The notes beneath the pieces were generated by a model, which saw nothing but the letters and a program-made list of their open reading frames with translations, did no database searches and was not told where the DNA came from. A stretch of 64,000 nucleotides of DNA from Sva-07 sp963774765 (GTDB lineage: Bacteria; Actinomycetota; Acidimicrobiia; Acidimicrobiales; Ilumatobacteraceae): NCBI GenBank assembly GCA_963774765.1, contig CAVZGP010000011.1, positions 620,001 through 684,000 on the forward strand, in the 5' to 3' direction. Within the stretch, counting starts at the first letter, position 1. Every line of letters starts with the position of its first letter. A program made the position numbers and the translations under genes. Below are positions 28,739 through 41,625 of this stretch, one piece after another.

Positions 28739-30502
28739 ATGCGACAGCGACGAGTAGTCACAGCACTCGCCATACCGTTGGCTTTGGCATTCGTGGCGGC
28801 ATCGTGCGGGAGCGACGACAGCTCCGACGACACCGACACGGGCACCGAGACCACCGAAGCGACCACCGAGACCGAGACCGAGACCACCGACGGTGAGGAG
28901 TCGGCACCGGCAACGGCGCCAGACGTCGACACCTCGGTCGCTCCCGAAACCGAGACCGCCGTGTACGGCGGCACCGTCACGATCGGCCTCGAGGCCGATG
29001 CCACGGGCCTGCGTCCCTGGGAGGACAGCTGCTCGTCGCCGTGTTACACCATCATGCGGTCGATCTACGACCCGCTGTTCGATCAGTCCGCCGAAGGCAG
29101 CTACGAGCCGTTCCTGGCCGAGAGCATGGAGTCGAACGACGACTTCACGGTGTGGACGATGACCCTGCGTCCCGATGTGACGTTCCACAACGGCACGCCG
29201 CTCACCGCACAGACCATTGCCGACATGTTCCCGATCCAGCAGGCCGGCGCCGCCGGCCAGTCGACGATCGCCGGAGCGCTCCTCGACAGCGTTGCCGCCC
29301 TCGACGATCTCACGGTCGAGTACACGCTCAGCGCGCCGAACGTGGCCTTCAAGGGGTCGCTCGCGACCGCACCGCTCGGCTTCCCGTTCGATCCGGCCGC
29401 AGCGGCTGCCGACCCGGCGGGCTACAGCACCGACCCGATCGGCACCGGCCCGTTCGTGATCGCCAATCGTGACCCGGACAACGAGACCCTCGTCGAACGC
29501 AACCCCGACTACTGGTACACCGACATCGACGGCAACCAGCTGCCGTTCCTCGACTCGGTGTCCTTCCGTCCGATTCCCGACGAGGGCACGCGTCTCGACG
29601 CGCTGCTGTCGGGCACGACCAATGCTGCACAGTCGTTGCGTCAGGGCACGATCCGTGACGCCCGCCAAGAGTCGGGCATCGAGCTGATCGAGTTCCAGGG
29701 CAACAGCACCGGTGGTGGCATGTTCAACACCGAGCAGGTGCCGTTCGACGATGCTCGCGTTCGCACCGGCCTGATCTACCTGAACAACCAGGAGAACGTC
29801 ATCGAGGCCCTCGGCGGAGCGGGCATCTCGCTGCCGACGTCGCAGATGTTCTCGGCCGACAGCCCCTGGTGGACCCAGGAAGCCGAAGATGCCTACAAGC
29901 AGTTCGACTTCGAAGCCGGCAAGGCCCTGTTGCAGGAGTATGTCGACGACCCGGCGCGCTCCGACGGCAAGGCGCCCGGAGAGAAGATCGACGTCGAGCT
30001 CTCCTGCCCGCCGGATCCCACCCTCATCGCTGCGATGCAGGTGGCCGAGCAGGTGTGGACCGGCTCCGAACTCGTCAACGTCACGCTGACACAGTTCGAC
30101 CAGGCGACCCACATCAACAACGCCATCAGCGACGTGCACCACGCGCACTGCTGGCGCTGGGGCACCGAGAACGACCCGTCGGTGGCCGTGAACCCGTTCG
30201 TGGCACCGAAGGCCGAATCGGTCGGCAACTTCACGAACTTCGACGATGCCGAGATGCAGGCTTGGGCCGCCGAGGCGAGCGCAACGGACGACTTCGAGGC
30301 CCGCAAGGAGCTCTACGGCAAGATCATGACCAAGATCAACAACGAAGGTCTGCTCTGGTACTCCGGTGGTACCGCGGTCATGATCGCCAAGGACCCGGAC
30401 GTCAAGGGCTTCAACTCCTGGACCTTCCCGGACGGCACGCTCGGTTCGGGCATCGCGCCTGAGGCGCAAGCCCGCTGGTTCCAGGTCTTCATCAGCGGGT
30501 GA
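28739..30502 (+). CDS. ABC importer substrate-binding lipoprotein (DppA/OppA-like, SBP_bac_5)
   Basis: A 587-residue extracellular solute-binding protein with a lipoprotein signal: the basic start MRQRRVV, a hydrophobic core, and lipobox VAASC with Cys23 as the lipid attachment site. A long Asp/Thr/Glu-rich tether (24 to about 75) reaches to the folded domain. The domain has the family-5 features 'YDPLFDQSAEGSYEPFLAESMESN', 'TFHNGTPLTAQTIAD', 'IGTGPFVI' and 'LVERNPDYWY'. It should capture a peptide, nickel-chelate or similar ligand; the specificity cannot be read here. Confidence 0.93.
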   Translation: MRQRRVVTALAIPLALAFVAASCGSDDSSDDTDTGTETTEATTETETETTDGEESAPATAPDVDTSVAPETETAVYGGTVTIGLEADATGLRPWEDSCSSPCYTIMRSIYDPLFDQSAEGSYEPFLAESMESNDDFTVWTMTLRPDVTFHNGTPLTAQTIADMFPIQQAGAAGQSTIAGALLDSVAALDDLTVEYTLSAPNVAFKGSLATAPLGFPFDPAAAAADPAGYSTDPIGTGPFVIANRDPDNETLVERNPDYWYTDIDGNQLPFLDSVSFRPIPDEGTRLDALLSGTTNAAQSLRQGTIRDARQESGIELIEFQGNSTGGGMFNTEQVPFDDARVRTGLIYLNNQENVIEALGGAGISLPTSQMFSADSPWWTQEAEDAYKQFDFEAGKALLQEYVDDPARSDGKAPGEKIDVELSCPPDPTLIAAMQVAEQVWTGSELVNVTLTQFDQATHINNAISDVHHAHCWRWGTENDPSVAVNPFVAPKAESVGNFTNFDDAEMQAWAAEASATDDFEARKELYGKIMTKINNEGLLWYSGGTAVMIAKDPDVKGFNSWTFPDGTLGSGIAPEAQARWFQVFISG

Positions 30503-30573
30503 TCCAACGATCACTGACCAGACACTGAACACATCTTGAAAACGCCGAACCCCGGGGAGCAGTAGCAATCATC

Positions 30574-31521
30574 ATGGCCAAGACCGTCGCATTCGTACTC
30601 TTGCGATTGATCGCAACATTGTTTGCGGTCACGTTCTTGACCTTCTTGATGGTCGCGATGCTCCCCGGGGATCCGGTCGACACGATCCTCGGCACGGGCC
30701 CCCGGGCACCGGGGATCGAAGAACAGATCCGAGAGGACCTCAATCTCGACGACCCGTTCATCGTCCGCTACTTCACCTGGTTGGGCGATGCCGTGACCGG
30801 CGATCTCGGCACGTCGTACATCACCGATCAGCCGGTTGCGGAGACCATCCAGTCCCGCCTCCCGGTGACCGCTCAGCTCGCGTTCATGTCGATCTTCATC
30901 TCGGTGCTCGTCGCCATCCCCGTCGGCGTGCTCGGCGCCTACAAACAAGGCAAGTGGCAAGACACCAGCACATCGGCAGCCGTGCAGGTGGCGCTGTCGA
31001 TCCCGAACTTCGTGTTCGGCATCTTTCTCATCTGGCTCTTCGCCGTGCAGCTCAACTGGTTCCCCGCATCGAACTGGAACCGCTTCAGCGACGGCATCTT
31101 CGACAACATGAAGACGTCCATCCTTCCGGCGCTTTCGCTCGCGCTGGCCCAGATGGCGCTGTTCTCCCGCCTGGTCCGCTCCGACATGATGGCGACGTTG
31201 CGTGAGAACTACATCTTGTCGGCGCGTGCCAAGGGCCTCAGCGACCGGTACATCCTGTTCCGACACGCGCTTCGGCCGAGTTCGCTGAGCCTGATGACCA
31301 TCGTCGGTATCAGCTTCGGCGCCCTGCTCGGCGGAACCGTCATCATCGAATCGCTCTTCGCTCTCCCCGGCCTCGGATTCACGCTGATCGCAGCGATCAA
31401 TGGCCGCGACATTCTCGTCATCCAGGGCATCACGGTCTTCATCGCAGCGATGTTCGTGATCATCAACACGATCGTCGACCTGCTCTACGCCGTCCTCGAC
31501 CCGCGCATCCGGAGGAAGTGA
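30574..31521 (+). CDS. ABC importer permease (DppB/OppB-like)
   Basis: A 315-residue inner-membrane permease with six helices, starting at ATG 30574 after a GGGGAG site. It shows the family N-terminus (LLRLIATLFAVTFLTFLMVAM), the 'LPGDPVDTI' and 'LNLDDPFIVRYFTWLGDAVTGDLGTS' motifs, and the EAA-type cytoplasmic loop 'NYILSARAKGLSDRYILFRHALRP', where the ATPases dock. It forms the channel with the following permease. Confidence 0.95.
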   Translation: MAKTVAFVLLRLIATLFAVTFLTFLMVAMLPGDPVDTILGTGPRAPGIEEQIREDLNLDDPFIVRYFTWLGDAVTGDLGTSYITDQPVAETIQSRLPVTAQLAFMSIFISVLVAIPVGVLGAYKQGKWQDTSTSAAVQVALSIPNFVFGIFLIWLFAVQLNWFPASNWNRFSDGIFDNMKTSILPALSLALAQMALFSRLVRSDMMATLRENYILSARAKGLSDRYILFRHALRPSSLSLMTIVGISFGALLGGTVIIESLFALPGLGFTLIAAINGRDILVIQGITVFIAAMFVIINTIVDLLYAVLDPRIRRK

Positions 31522-31523
31522 CC

Positions 31524-32531
31524 ATGGCCTCGACCCACGCCAACATCCCCGACGAGTCCGTCGTCTTCGGCCTCGGCAGTGCCGAGGTGATGCAGCTCGA
31601 CGAGTTCGTGGCGCCACCGGGCGTCAAGCAGACCCGCAAGTCCCCGTGGGGCATCTTCAAGGAGATGCCGTTGCTGGTCAAGCTCGGCACCATTTGGCTC
31701 CTCTTCGTGCTGTTCTCCGCCATCTACGCCCAGCTCGATGCCCGAGTGTTCAACGGGTCGCTGCCCTTGGCTGATCCGAACCTGCAGCTCAACGGCTTCA
31801 ACGCGGCGACCGGCGAGTTCGGCACCGGCGAGCCGCTCGAGTCGCCGTCGTGGGCGCACCCGCTCGGCACCGACGCTCTTGCACGCGACTCGTTCTCCAG
31901 GGCGATGCACGGCGCGTACGTCAGCGTGACCGTCGCCGTCGTGTCGGTGGTGTGCGGCGTCATCGTCGGCGGCCTCATCGGCTCGCTCGTCGGATTCGTG
32001 CGGGGCAAGACCGAGACCGTGATGATGGCGCTGATCGACGTACTACTCGCGTTCCCGGCGCTCGTGCTGCTGCTGGCCCTCATCTCGATCTTCGAGGTGC
32101 GCGACCTGTTCGTGATCAGCTTCGTGATCGGCCTGCTGTCGATCCCTGCCTACACCCGGGTGTCGCGTGCCAACAGCCTGGCGATCTCCAACCGCGAGTT
32201 CGTGCTGGCCGCACAGGCCATCGGCACGAAACGCTGGACGATCCTGCGTCGAGAGATCATCCCGAACGTGTTGCCGACGCTGCTTGCCTACGCGATGGTC
32301 GCGGCGGCCGCAGTGGTGGTCGTCGAGGGTGCGCTGTCGTTTCTCGGCCTGAGCGTCCAGCTACCGACTTCGTCGTGGGGCAACATGATCAACCAGGCAC
32401 GACGCGACATCAAGATCAACTTCGGCCAGATCCTGTACCCGTCGCTGATCCTCACGTTCACGGTCCTCGCGTTGAACCAGGTGGGCGACTTCTTCCAGCG
32501 GCGTAGCGCGTTCCGCGGTTCGTCGCTCTGA
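31524..32531 (+). CDS. ABC importer permease (DppC/OppC-like)
   Basis: A 335-residue permease with a longer cytoplasmic N-terminus and six helices. The periplasmic motif HPLGTDALARDSFSRAMHGA and the EAA loop 'EFVLAAQAIGTKRWTILRREIIPNVLP' are diagnostic of the OppC group. GGAGGA at 31511-31516 spaces well to ATG 31524, so I prefer that to the GTG at 31518, which would overlap the upstream stop. Last gene of the importer. Confidence 0.94.
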   Translation: MASTHANIPDESVVFGLGSAEVMQLDEFVAPPGVKQTRKSPWGIFKEMPLLVKLGTIWLLFVLFSAIYAQLDARVFNGSLPLADPNLQLNGFNAATGEFGTGEPLESPSWAHPLGTDALARDSFSRAMHGAYVSVTVAVVSVVCGVIVGGLIGSLVGFVRGKTETVMMALIDVLLAFPALVLLLALISIFEVRDLFVISFVIGLLSIPAYTRVSRANSLAISNREFVLAAQAIGTKRWTILRREIIPNVLPTLLAYAMVAAAAVVVVEGALSFLGLSVQLPTSSWGNMINQARRDIKINFGQILYPSLILTFTVLALNQVGDFFQRRSAFRGSSL

Positions 32532-32544
32532 TCGTTCAGATCGT

Positions 32545-33162
32545 TCAGGCGGCCACCGGCTCGCGTTGGGTGATCTGACAGCGCGGCAGGAAGAACTGTA
32601 CGAGCGGCCCGATCGCGATCGCGAAGACCGCGGTGCCGATGCCGATCGCCCCGCCGAGGGCGATTCCGATGACGAGCACCGTGAGTTCGATCGCGGTCCG
32701 GGCGAAACGGATCGAGATCCCACGCCTCGCGAATCCGGTCATCAGCCCGTCGCGTGGGCCGGGGCCGAGCCCGGCGCCAATGTAGATCCCTGATCCGATC
32801 GCGATCACCACGACCCCGCCGAGCATCATGGCGGATCGGGCCAGCAGCAGTTCCGGTTCGGGGATCAGCGGGAGCACCACGTCGACGACCAGGCCGATCT
32901 CGATGGCGTTGAGGATGGTGCCGAGGCCCATCGTCTCGCCCAGCGGGATCCACAGCAGCAACAGCACGACACCGGTGATGATCGTCACCTGGCCGACCGC
33001 GAGCCCCGTCAACTCGGCGACGCCGGTGTGGAACACGTCCCAGGGTGCTGCGCCCAGGTTGGCGTCGATCAACAGGGCGATACCCACACCGAAAACCGCG
33101 AGCCCGAGCACACATCGTGCAATGCGCTCCACGGGCCGATCGATGGGAACGAAACGATTCAC
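32545..33162 (-). CDS. YczE/YitT-like integral membrane protein
   Basis: A 205-residue protein with about six hydrophobic helices and the family motifs 'GVGIALLIDANLGAAPWDVFHTG' and 'GAGLGPGPRDGLMTGFARR', which are paired Gly-rich repeats seen in YczE-like proteins. Its function is not established; family members are linked to secretion or transport in other bacteria. It is convergent with the peptide permease (13-bp gap) and divergent from comF. Confidence 0.8.
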   Translation of the reverse strand: MNRFVPIDRPVERIARCVLGLAVFGVGIALLIDANLGAAPWDVFHTGVAELTGLAVGQVTIITGVVLLLLWIPLGETMGLGTILNAIEIGLVVDVVLPLIPEPELLLARSAMMLGGVVVIAIGSGIYIGAGLGPGPRDGLMTGFARRGISIRFARTAIELTVLVIGIALGGAIGIGTAVFAIAIGPLVQFFLPRCQITQREPVAA

Positions 33163-33262
33163 CCCGGCACGCTAACGATGCGTCAACCGGCTTGCGATGA
33201 GCGAAACCGCCGTATCTGGTCGGTTCGCTCATCGGTGGGTGGCTCACCTGAGTTGCGACGGA

Positions 33263-33286
33263 CAACTCTGTGACAGCCCCTCGTCA
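33263..33286 (+). promoter_or_regulatory. 24-bp element upstream of comF, shared with HNH gene
   Basis: It matches 14301-14324 at 23 of 24 bases, including TGACAGCCCC and GTCA. Here the right arm of the inverted repeat reads CGTCA rather than TGTCA. It ends 11 nt before ATG 33298, with GGAG in between. It is probably a regulatory site common to the two genes. Confidence 0.5.
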
Positions 33287-33297
33287 CACTGGAGTCC

Positions 33298-33945
33298 ATG
33301 ATGTTTCAGATTCGTTGTGCCGGATGTGATGCCCCGGGTGCTGCGGTGTGCACCACCTGCCGATTCGCGCTGCTCGGGCCGCGCCCACAGCCGGGCGGCC
33401 ACGGTGTCCACGCAGCGGTGCCGTTCACCGGGCGGGCGCGCAAGGTCGTGCTCGGGTTGAAGTATCGCAATCGGCGCCAGGTGGCCCGACACCTCGCCGG
33501 GCTGGTGGTCAACGCCGTCGTCGTCAACGGCGACCATCGCGATGTCGACGTCGTCACGTGGGCGCCCACCAGTTCCGCCAGGCGCCGAGCGCGGGGGTTC
33601 GACCAGGGCGAGCTCGTCGCCCGCCACGTTGCCCGTCAGCTCGGTGTGCCGTGCCGGCGCTTGCTCGCCCGGTCCGGGCCGATGGTCGCGCAGACCGGTC
33701 GAACACGTGTCGAGCGGCTCCACGGCCCCGAGTTCCTCGCCCGACCTGGCCTCGACGGCCAACGGGTGATCGTGGTCGACGACGTCGTCACCACGGGTGC
33801 AACGATGCGGGCTGCGGCGACCGCCCTACGACACGCCGGCGTCGTCGAGCCACGGCTCTACGCAATCGCCTCCACGCCGTCGGGAACCGCTGCCACGGCT
33901 CGTCGCCAGCGAGCATCGGCGATCCGGCCCACGCTCGTCGCCTGA
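33298..33945 (+). CDS. ComF family phosphoribosyltransferase-like protein
   Basis: A 215-residue protein with an N-terminal zinc ribbon (CAGCDAPGAAVCTTC) and a type I phosphoribosyltransferase fold. Its basic segment is 'TSSARRRARGFDQGELVAR', and VIVVDDVVTTGATM is the PRPP-binding loop. ComF proteins take part in DNA uptake during natural competence, or in DNA processing after uptake, in other bacteria. Met codons at 33298 and 33301 are both possible starts. It lies 39 bp upstream of secA on the same strand and shares an upstream element with the HNH gene. Confidence 0.88.
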   Translation: MMFQIRCAGCDAPGAAVCTTCRFALLGPRPQPGGHGVHAAVPFTGRARKVVLGLKYRNRRQVARHLAGLVVNAVVVNGDHRDVDVVTWAPTSSARRRARGFDQGELVARHVARQLGVPCRRLLARSGPMVAQTGRTRVERLHGPEFLARPGLDGQRVIVVDDVVTTGATMRAAATALRHAGVVEPRLYAIASTPSGTAATARRQRASAIRPTLVA

Positions 33946-33984
33946 CCTGTCTGATCGTGTCGCGCAGGTAGGCTGGACGGCCGC

Positions 33985-36790
<2,806 letters not shown>

Positions 36791-36811
36791 CAGCAATCCA
36801 GACGGCGATCC

Positions 36812-37918
36812 ATGCGTGACTTCACCTCCGACCTCCGCGACGTTCGTCGCCGCCTCGACGAAGCCGAGTCGTACCTGTCGGTCGCCGACAACCGCGAGCG
36901 TTTCGCCGTGCTCGAGGCCGAGATCTCCGATCCGGCGCTCTGGGACGACCAGGACCGTGCCAAGAAGCTGAACACCGAGTACGCCAACGTCCGCGACGAC
37001 CTCGCCGTGTTCGACTCGCTCACCGAGCAGCTCGCCGACGTCGACGTGCTGCACGAACTGGCACGTGACGAAGACGACGCGTCGCAGGAACCGGACATCG
37101 AGGCGGCGATCGCCGCCATCAACGCGATGCTCGACCAGTTGGAGCTGCGCAGCCTGTTCACCGGCGAGCACGACGACAGCGACTGCATCGTGCAGATCAA
37201 CGCCAAGGACGGTGGCGTCGACGCGCAGGACTTCTCCGAGATGTTGTTGCGGATGTACGAACGCTGGTGCGAGCGGCGTGGATTCACGATCAGCCTCAAC
37301 TACGTGTCCGAGGGCGCCGAGGCAGGGATCATGTCGGCCGAGGTCACCATCGCCGGTCGGTACGCCTACGGGCTGATGAGCGCCGAGCGCGGCACCCATC
37401 GCCTCGTGCGGATCAGTCCGTTCGACAACCAGGGTCGCCGCCAGACCTCGTTCGCTGCGGTTCAGGTGTGGCCGCTCCTCGAAGACGTCGAACTCGACAT
37501 CGACGAATCCGACATCCGCATGGAGGTCTTCCGGGCCTCCGGTGCCGGCGGCCAGCACATCAACAAGACGTCGTCGGCCGTTCGACTGATCCACGAACCG
37601 ACCGGGTTGGTCGCCAGCTCGCAGGAGGAACGCAGCCAGCTGCAGAACCGCGAACGTGCGATGGGGCGACTCACCGCGATGATCGCCGCCAAAGCCGAGG
37701 AGGACCGCGCCGCCGAACTCGACGCGATCGCCGGCAAACAGGCCCAGGTGGGCTGGGGCAGCCAGATCCGTAGCTACGTGCTGCAGCCCTATCAGATGGT
37801 CAAGGATCTGCGCACCGAGATCGAGACGAGCGACGTGTCGGGGGTGCTCGACGGCGACATCGACGAGTTCGTCGAGGGCTTCCTGCGCATGCGCCGCGCC
37901 CAGTCGGACAACGACTAG
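36812..37918 (+). CDS. prfB: Peptide chain release factor 2
   Basis: Recognises UGA and UAA stop codons and releases the nascent chain. A 368-residue protein with the tripeptide anticodon SPF (202-204) of RF2 and the catalytic GGQ (246-248, in SGAGGQHINKT). The reading frame is continuous from ATG 36812, so there is no programmed +1 frameshift of the enterobacterial type. It follows secA by 21 bp and precedes ftsEX, a frequent actinobacterial order. Confidence 0.96.
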   Translation: MRDFTSDLRDVRRRLDEAESYLSVADNRERFAVLEAEISDPALWDDQDRAKKLNTEYANVRDDLAVFDSLTEQLADVDVLHELARDEDDASQEPDIEAAIAAINAMLDQLELRSLFTGEHDDSDCIVQINAKDGGVDAQDFSEMLLRMYERWCERRGFTISLNYVSEGAEAGIMSAEVTIAGRYAYGLMSAERGTHRLVRISPFDNQGRRQTSFAAVQVWPLLEDVELDIDESDIRMEVFRASGAGGQHINKTSSAVRLIHEPTGLVASSQEERSQLQNRERAMGRLTAMIAAKAEEDRAAELDAIAGKQAQVGWGSQIRSYVLQPYQMVKDLRTEIETSDVSGVLDGDIDEFVEGFLRMRRAQSDND

Positions 37919-37957
37919 CGGTACCCTCTCTCAGTCCCTTCAGGGGAGAGCCTCACC

Positions 37958-38635
<678 letters not shown>

Positions 38636-38644
38636 ACTGAACCG

Positions 38645-39547
38645 ATGCTGTCACGTCTTCGATACACACTGCGCGAAACCTTCGACAGTTTCCGCCGCAA
38701 CGCCACGCTCACCGTCGCGTCGATCATCACCGCGGCGATCTCACTGCTCGGCGTGGGACTCACGCTGCTCAGCCAGCACGCCTTCGACAACCTGCTCGCC
38801 CGTTGGGAAGGTGGCGTCGAGATGATCGTGTTCATGAACCCCACGGCAACAGAGGATCAGCTCACCCTCGTCGGCGACGCGCTCACCACGAGCGATCAGT
38901 TCATCGAGAGCTTCGAGTACTGCGACGAGATCTGCTCGCTCGCCGAGGCCGACCGCATCTTCGCCGGCGAACCCGGCGTACGCGACCTCCTCACCGAGGA
39001 CACGATCCTCACCCAGTTCAAGGCCGTGCCGACCGAGGGCACCGACGTCGACCTGCTTCGACAGGTGTCGGACCAGTTCGCCGAACTGCCCGGCGTCTAC
39101 GACGTGAGCTTCGCCGAGGATCAGATCAGTCTGATCAGCCAGCTCCAGAGCTTTTTCGGGTTCCGCCTGCTCCTGCTGTCCGTCTTCCTGCTGCTGGCCG
39201 CCATCCTGCTGATCTGGAACACGATCAGAACCGCGATTTTTGCACGAAGACGCGAGATCGAAGTGATGAAACTCGTCGGCGCGACCGACTGGTTCATCCG
39301 GATCCCGTTCATGCTCGAAGGGCTCCTCCACGGCATCATCGGCGGCGTGCTCGCCAGCGTCGGCCTCTGGGCGTGGAACTCGCAGTGGACGTCCGGCGTC
39401 GAGAGCTTCCCCGACAACAGTGGATTCTCCGCGCTCGTCGTCGTCGACGGCTACGACCAGACGGTGATGCTGATCATGCTGGTGATCGGAGCGCTGGCGG
39501 GAGCCATCGGTTCCGGTATCGCAGCATCCCGATTCCTCGACATCTAG
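38645..39547 (+). CDS. ftsX: Cell division membrane protein FtsX
   Basis: A 300-residue partner of FtsE. There is one N-terminal helix (about 20-45, TLTVASIITAAISLLGVGL), an extracellular domain (about 50-165) containing two Cys (CDEIC), then three helices with the permease-like segment 'RREIEVMKLVGATDWFIRIPFMLEG'. It transmits ATPase movement to extracellular hydrolases of the RipC type in Actinobacteria. The usual downstream smpB is not here. Confidence 0.94.
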   Translation: MLSRLRYTLRETFDSFRRNATLTVASIITAAISLLGVGLTLLSQHAFDNLLARWEGGVEMIVFMNPTATEDQLTLVGDALTTSDQFIESFEYCDEICSLAEADRIFAGEPGVRDLLTEDTILTQFKAVPTEGTDVDLLRQVSDQFAELPGVYDVSFAEDQISLISQLQSFFGFRLLLLSVFLLLAAILLIWNTIRTAIFARRREIEVMKLVGATDWFIRIPFMLEGLLHGIIGGVLASVGLWAWNSQWTSGVESFPDNSGFSALVVVDGYDQTVMLIMLVIGALAGAIGSGIAASRFLDI

Positions 39548-39563
39548 CATCTGCAGGCAACGC

Positions 39564-39583
39564 TCGGGCTGATCGATGCCCGA
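39564..39583. terminator. Weak hairpin between ftsX and the convergent CYTH-like gene
   Basis: TCGGGC (39564-39569) and GCCCGA (39578-39583) flank an 8-nt loop that is itself self-complementary. There is no clear T-run. It lies in the 38-bp convergent gap and is the only candidate terminator there. Confidence 0.35.
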
Positions 39584-39585
39584 CT

Positions 39586-40263
39586 TCATCCGCCGAGCGT
39601 GAGCCATTCCGGATAGCCCATTGCTCGAGCGGTGCGGGGCTCGAATGGTTCCGGGCACGGTGCTGCGGCCACCAGCGCTCGCCATGAGGAGAGCAGTGCC
39701 TCCCGTCGTGTCTCGGGCGGGCCGAACGCGGCGAACGCGAACGTCCACCAATGGACGCCGCCGACGGTGACCCCGGCGACCTCGACGTCGCAGCCCGCAC
39801 CGGTCGCCTCCAAGACCGAGGAGAACTCGACCTCGGTTCCGTCCAACAAGAACCGTCGTTTCACAACCGACTTGCGGACGTCGACCCAGCGTTCATCGAC
39901 GTCGTGCTCGATGAGGTCTTCGGCAGGGCTCCACCGTCGCCACACCTCGAGCGAACCTGCGAGACCGTCGCCGAACTCGATTGGTCCATCGAGTGATTGG
40001 CGGACCTTGAGTTCCACCGTCTGCCTGAAACGGCGCTTCACGCCGACGTCGTCCCGACCGTTGAGGAGGTACGTGTCGATGCGCTCCTCGAGAACGCCGG
40101 TCGAGCCGGTGAACCAGCCGCCGACTTCGACAGGCAACGGCCCTGGGAGGAACCACCGAAGCTCGGTCGTGTCGAGGACCAACGGCGCGTTCGAGCCAGC
40201 TCGTCTCATCCTCGTGGGAACTGCGCTGCGACGAGCGACACCCCCGGACTCCGTGCCTGTCAC
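39586..40263 (-). CDS. Hypothetical protein, possible CYTH-like (triphosphate tunnel) fold
   Basis: A 225-residue protein. Residues about 29-160 alternate strands carrying charged residues: 'ELRWFLPGPLP', 'ERIDTYLLNG', 'VGVKRRFRQTVELKVR', 'DVRKSVVKRRFLLDGTEVEFSSV'. The pattern of E/R/K residues on strands resembles CYTH-superfamily tunnel proteins that bind organic or inorganic polyphosphate. This is inference by pattern only. GTG 40263 has AGGGAG six bases upstream; an internal ATG at 40209 is the alternative. Confidence 0.6.
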   Translation of the reverse strand: MTGTESGGVARRSAVPTRMRRAGSNAPLVLDTTELRWFLPGPLPVEVGGWFTGSTGVLEERIDTYLLNGRDDVGVKRRFRQTVELKVRQSLDGPIEFGDGLAGSLEVWRRWSPAEDLIEHDVDERWVDVRKSVVKRRFLLDGTEVEFSSVLEATGAGCDVEVAGVTVGGVHWWTFAFAAFGPPETRREALLSSWRALVAAAPCPEPFEPRTARAMGYPEWLTLGG

Positions 40264-40388
40264 GACTCGCTCCCTACGGTGAACTGGACCGCACGCTACC
40301 TGGCATCGTGGCGGCCACCGCGGGATCGCCGCGGAACATTCCCGGTCGACGTCGGCCGCACCGCTCGTCGGGACTACCTTGCGTCTGC

Positions 40389-41252
40389 ATGGAGTACACG
40401 CAGATCACGTACGAGGTTTCGGACTTGGTGGCGGTGATCACGTTGTCGAGGCCGGAGCGGATGAATGCGTTCACGGATGTGATGTTGCGAGAGGTGCTCG
40501 ACGCATTCGATCGGGTGGATGCCGACGACGACGTGAGGGTCGTGATCGTCACGGGCGCGGGGGAGCGGGCGTTCTGCGCTGGCGCCGACCTCGGCGGCGG
40601 CGGCGACACGTTCGCCAAGGGTGGCTCCGACATCCAGACGTCGGTCGGCGTGCCACGTGACGGCGGTGGCATGGTGTCGTTGCGGATCTTCGAATGCACG
40701 AAGCCGGTCATCGGGGCGATCAACGGCGCCGCTGTCGGCGTCGGCGTCACGATGACGCTGCCGATGGACATCCGGCTCGCGTCCGACAACGCCCGGTTCG
40801 GCTTCGTGTTCGCTCGGCGCGGCATCGTTCCCGAGGCCTGTTCGTCGTGGTTCCTTCCCCGGTTGGTCGGCATCAGCACCGCTGCGGAATGGTGCTATTC
40901 GGGCCGGGTGTTCCCGGCCGGCGAGGCACTCGAGCGGGGCCTGGTCCGAAGTGTCCATGCATCCGACGAGCTGCTCCCGGCGGCGCATGAACTCGCACGA
41001 GAGATCGCTGACAACACCGCACCGGTCTCGGTGGCGCTGACGCGCCAGATGCTGTGGCGCATGCTGGGTGCCGCCCACCCGATGGAGGCGCACCGGGTCG
41101 ACTCGCGCGGCATCCAGTCGCGCGGCGCCAGTGCCGACGCCCGTGAGGGCGTCGTGAGCTTCCTCGAGAAGCGCCCGCCGGTGTACCCCGTCAAAGTGTC
41201 CGACGGGTTGCCCGACCTGTTCGTCGACTACGTCGAGCCCGAGTTTCACTGA
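40389..41252 (+). CDS. Enoyl-CoA hydratase/isomerase family protein (crotonase)
   Basis: A 287-residue crotonase. It has the N-terminal 'VAVITLSRPERMNAFTDVM', the first oxyanion-hole segment 'GAGERAFCAGADL' and the second 'KPVIGAINGAAVGVGVTMTLPMD'. Glu in 'RRGIVPEACSSWFLPRLVG' occupies the position of a catalytic Glu, matching the group that keeps only one of the two hydratase Glu. The tail 'SFLEKRPPVYP' is common in actinobacterial members. Likely role: fatty acid or branched acid beta-oxidation. ATG 40389 fits the conserved N-terminus. Confidence 0.9.
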   Translation: MEYTQITYEVSDLVAVITLSRPERMNAFTDVMLREVLDAFDRVDADDDVRVVIVTGAGERAFCAGADLGGGGDTFAKGGSDIQTSVGVPRDGGGMVSLRIFECTKPVIGAINGAAVGVGVTMTLPMDIRLASDNARFGFVFARRGIVPEACSSWFLPRLVGISTAAEWCYSGRVFPAGEALERGLVRSVHASDELLPAAHELAREIADNTAPVSVALTRQMLWRMLGAAHPMEAHRVDSRGIQSRGASADAREGVVSFLEKRPPVYPVKVSDGLPDLFVDYVEPEFH

Positions 41253-41269
41253 GCAGTTTCACTGAGCAG
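41244..41269 (+). repeat. 13-bp tandem duplication over the crotonase stop codon
   Basis: TTTCACTGAGCAG occurs twice head to tail (41244-41256, 41257-41269). The first copy encodes the last residues and TGA stop; the second gives a duplicate stop 13 bp on in another frame. The following tract to about 41300 is a C/A-rich, T-poor stretch (CCACCACCCACC-like). No gene is visible before 41422. Confidence 0.8.
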
Positions 41270-41421
41270 TCCACCACCCACCCCCACCACCACCGCCACG
41301 AGTGACGTTTGACACGTCGCATCTCGGGAATTCCTCAAGTCGCCCGTGGTTCTTACCGATGTCTTGAACACGCCGGCGAAGATGGCTTCGCACGGCACAC
41401 CCAATCTCCCGAGGAACTGAC

Positions 41422-41625
41422 ATGACGACGATGTTGATGGAAAAGCTGCAGACCGGCGATGTGATCGAACTCAAGTCCGGCGATGACGTCATCACCGTGC
41501 TGGTGCTGCTCGCCACCGACGATGCACTCGTGCTCGACCCGTGCGACGGCGCCACGCCGTTCGTGCTCAACACCGAGGAACTCATCGAGTACCGCAAGTT
41601 CGACGCCGAGGCCCTGTTCGGCTGA
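41422..41625 (+). CDS. Small hypothetical protein, 67 aa
   Basis: A clean short gene with GAGGAA eight bases before ATG 41422. The protein is acidic and appears to form a small beta-barrel: 'TGDVIELKSGDDVITVLVLLATDDALVLDPCDG' and 'FVLNTEELIEYRKFD'. There is no signal peptide or helix-turn-helix. I do not recognise the family. It stands alone, with 169 bp upstream and the globin gene 86 bp downstream. Confidence 0.6.
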   Translation: MTTMLMEKLQTGDVIELKSGDDVITVLVLLATDDALVLDPCDGATPFVLNTEELIEYRKFDAEALFG

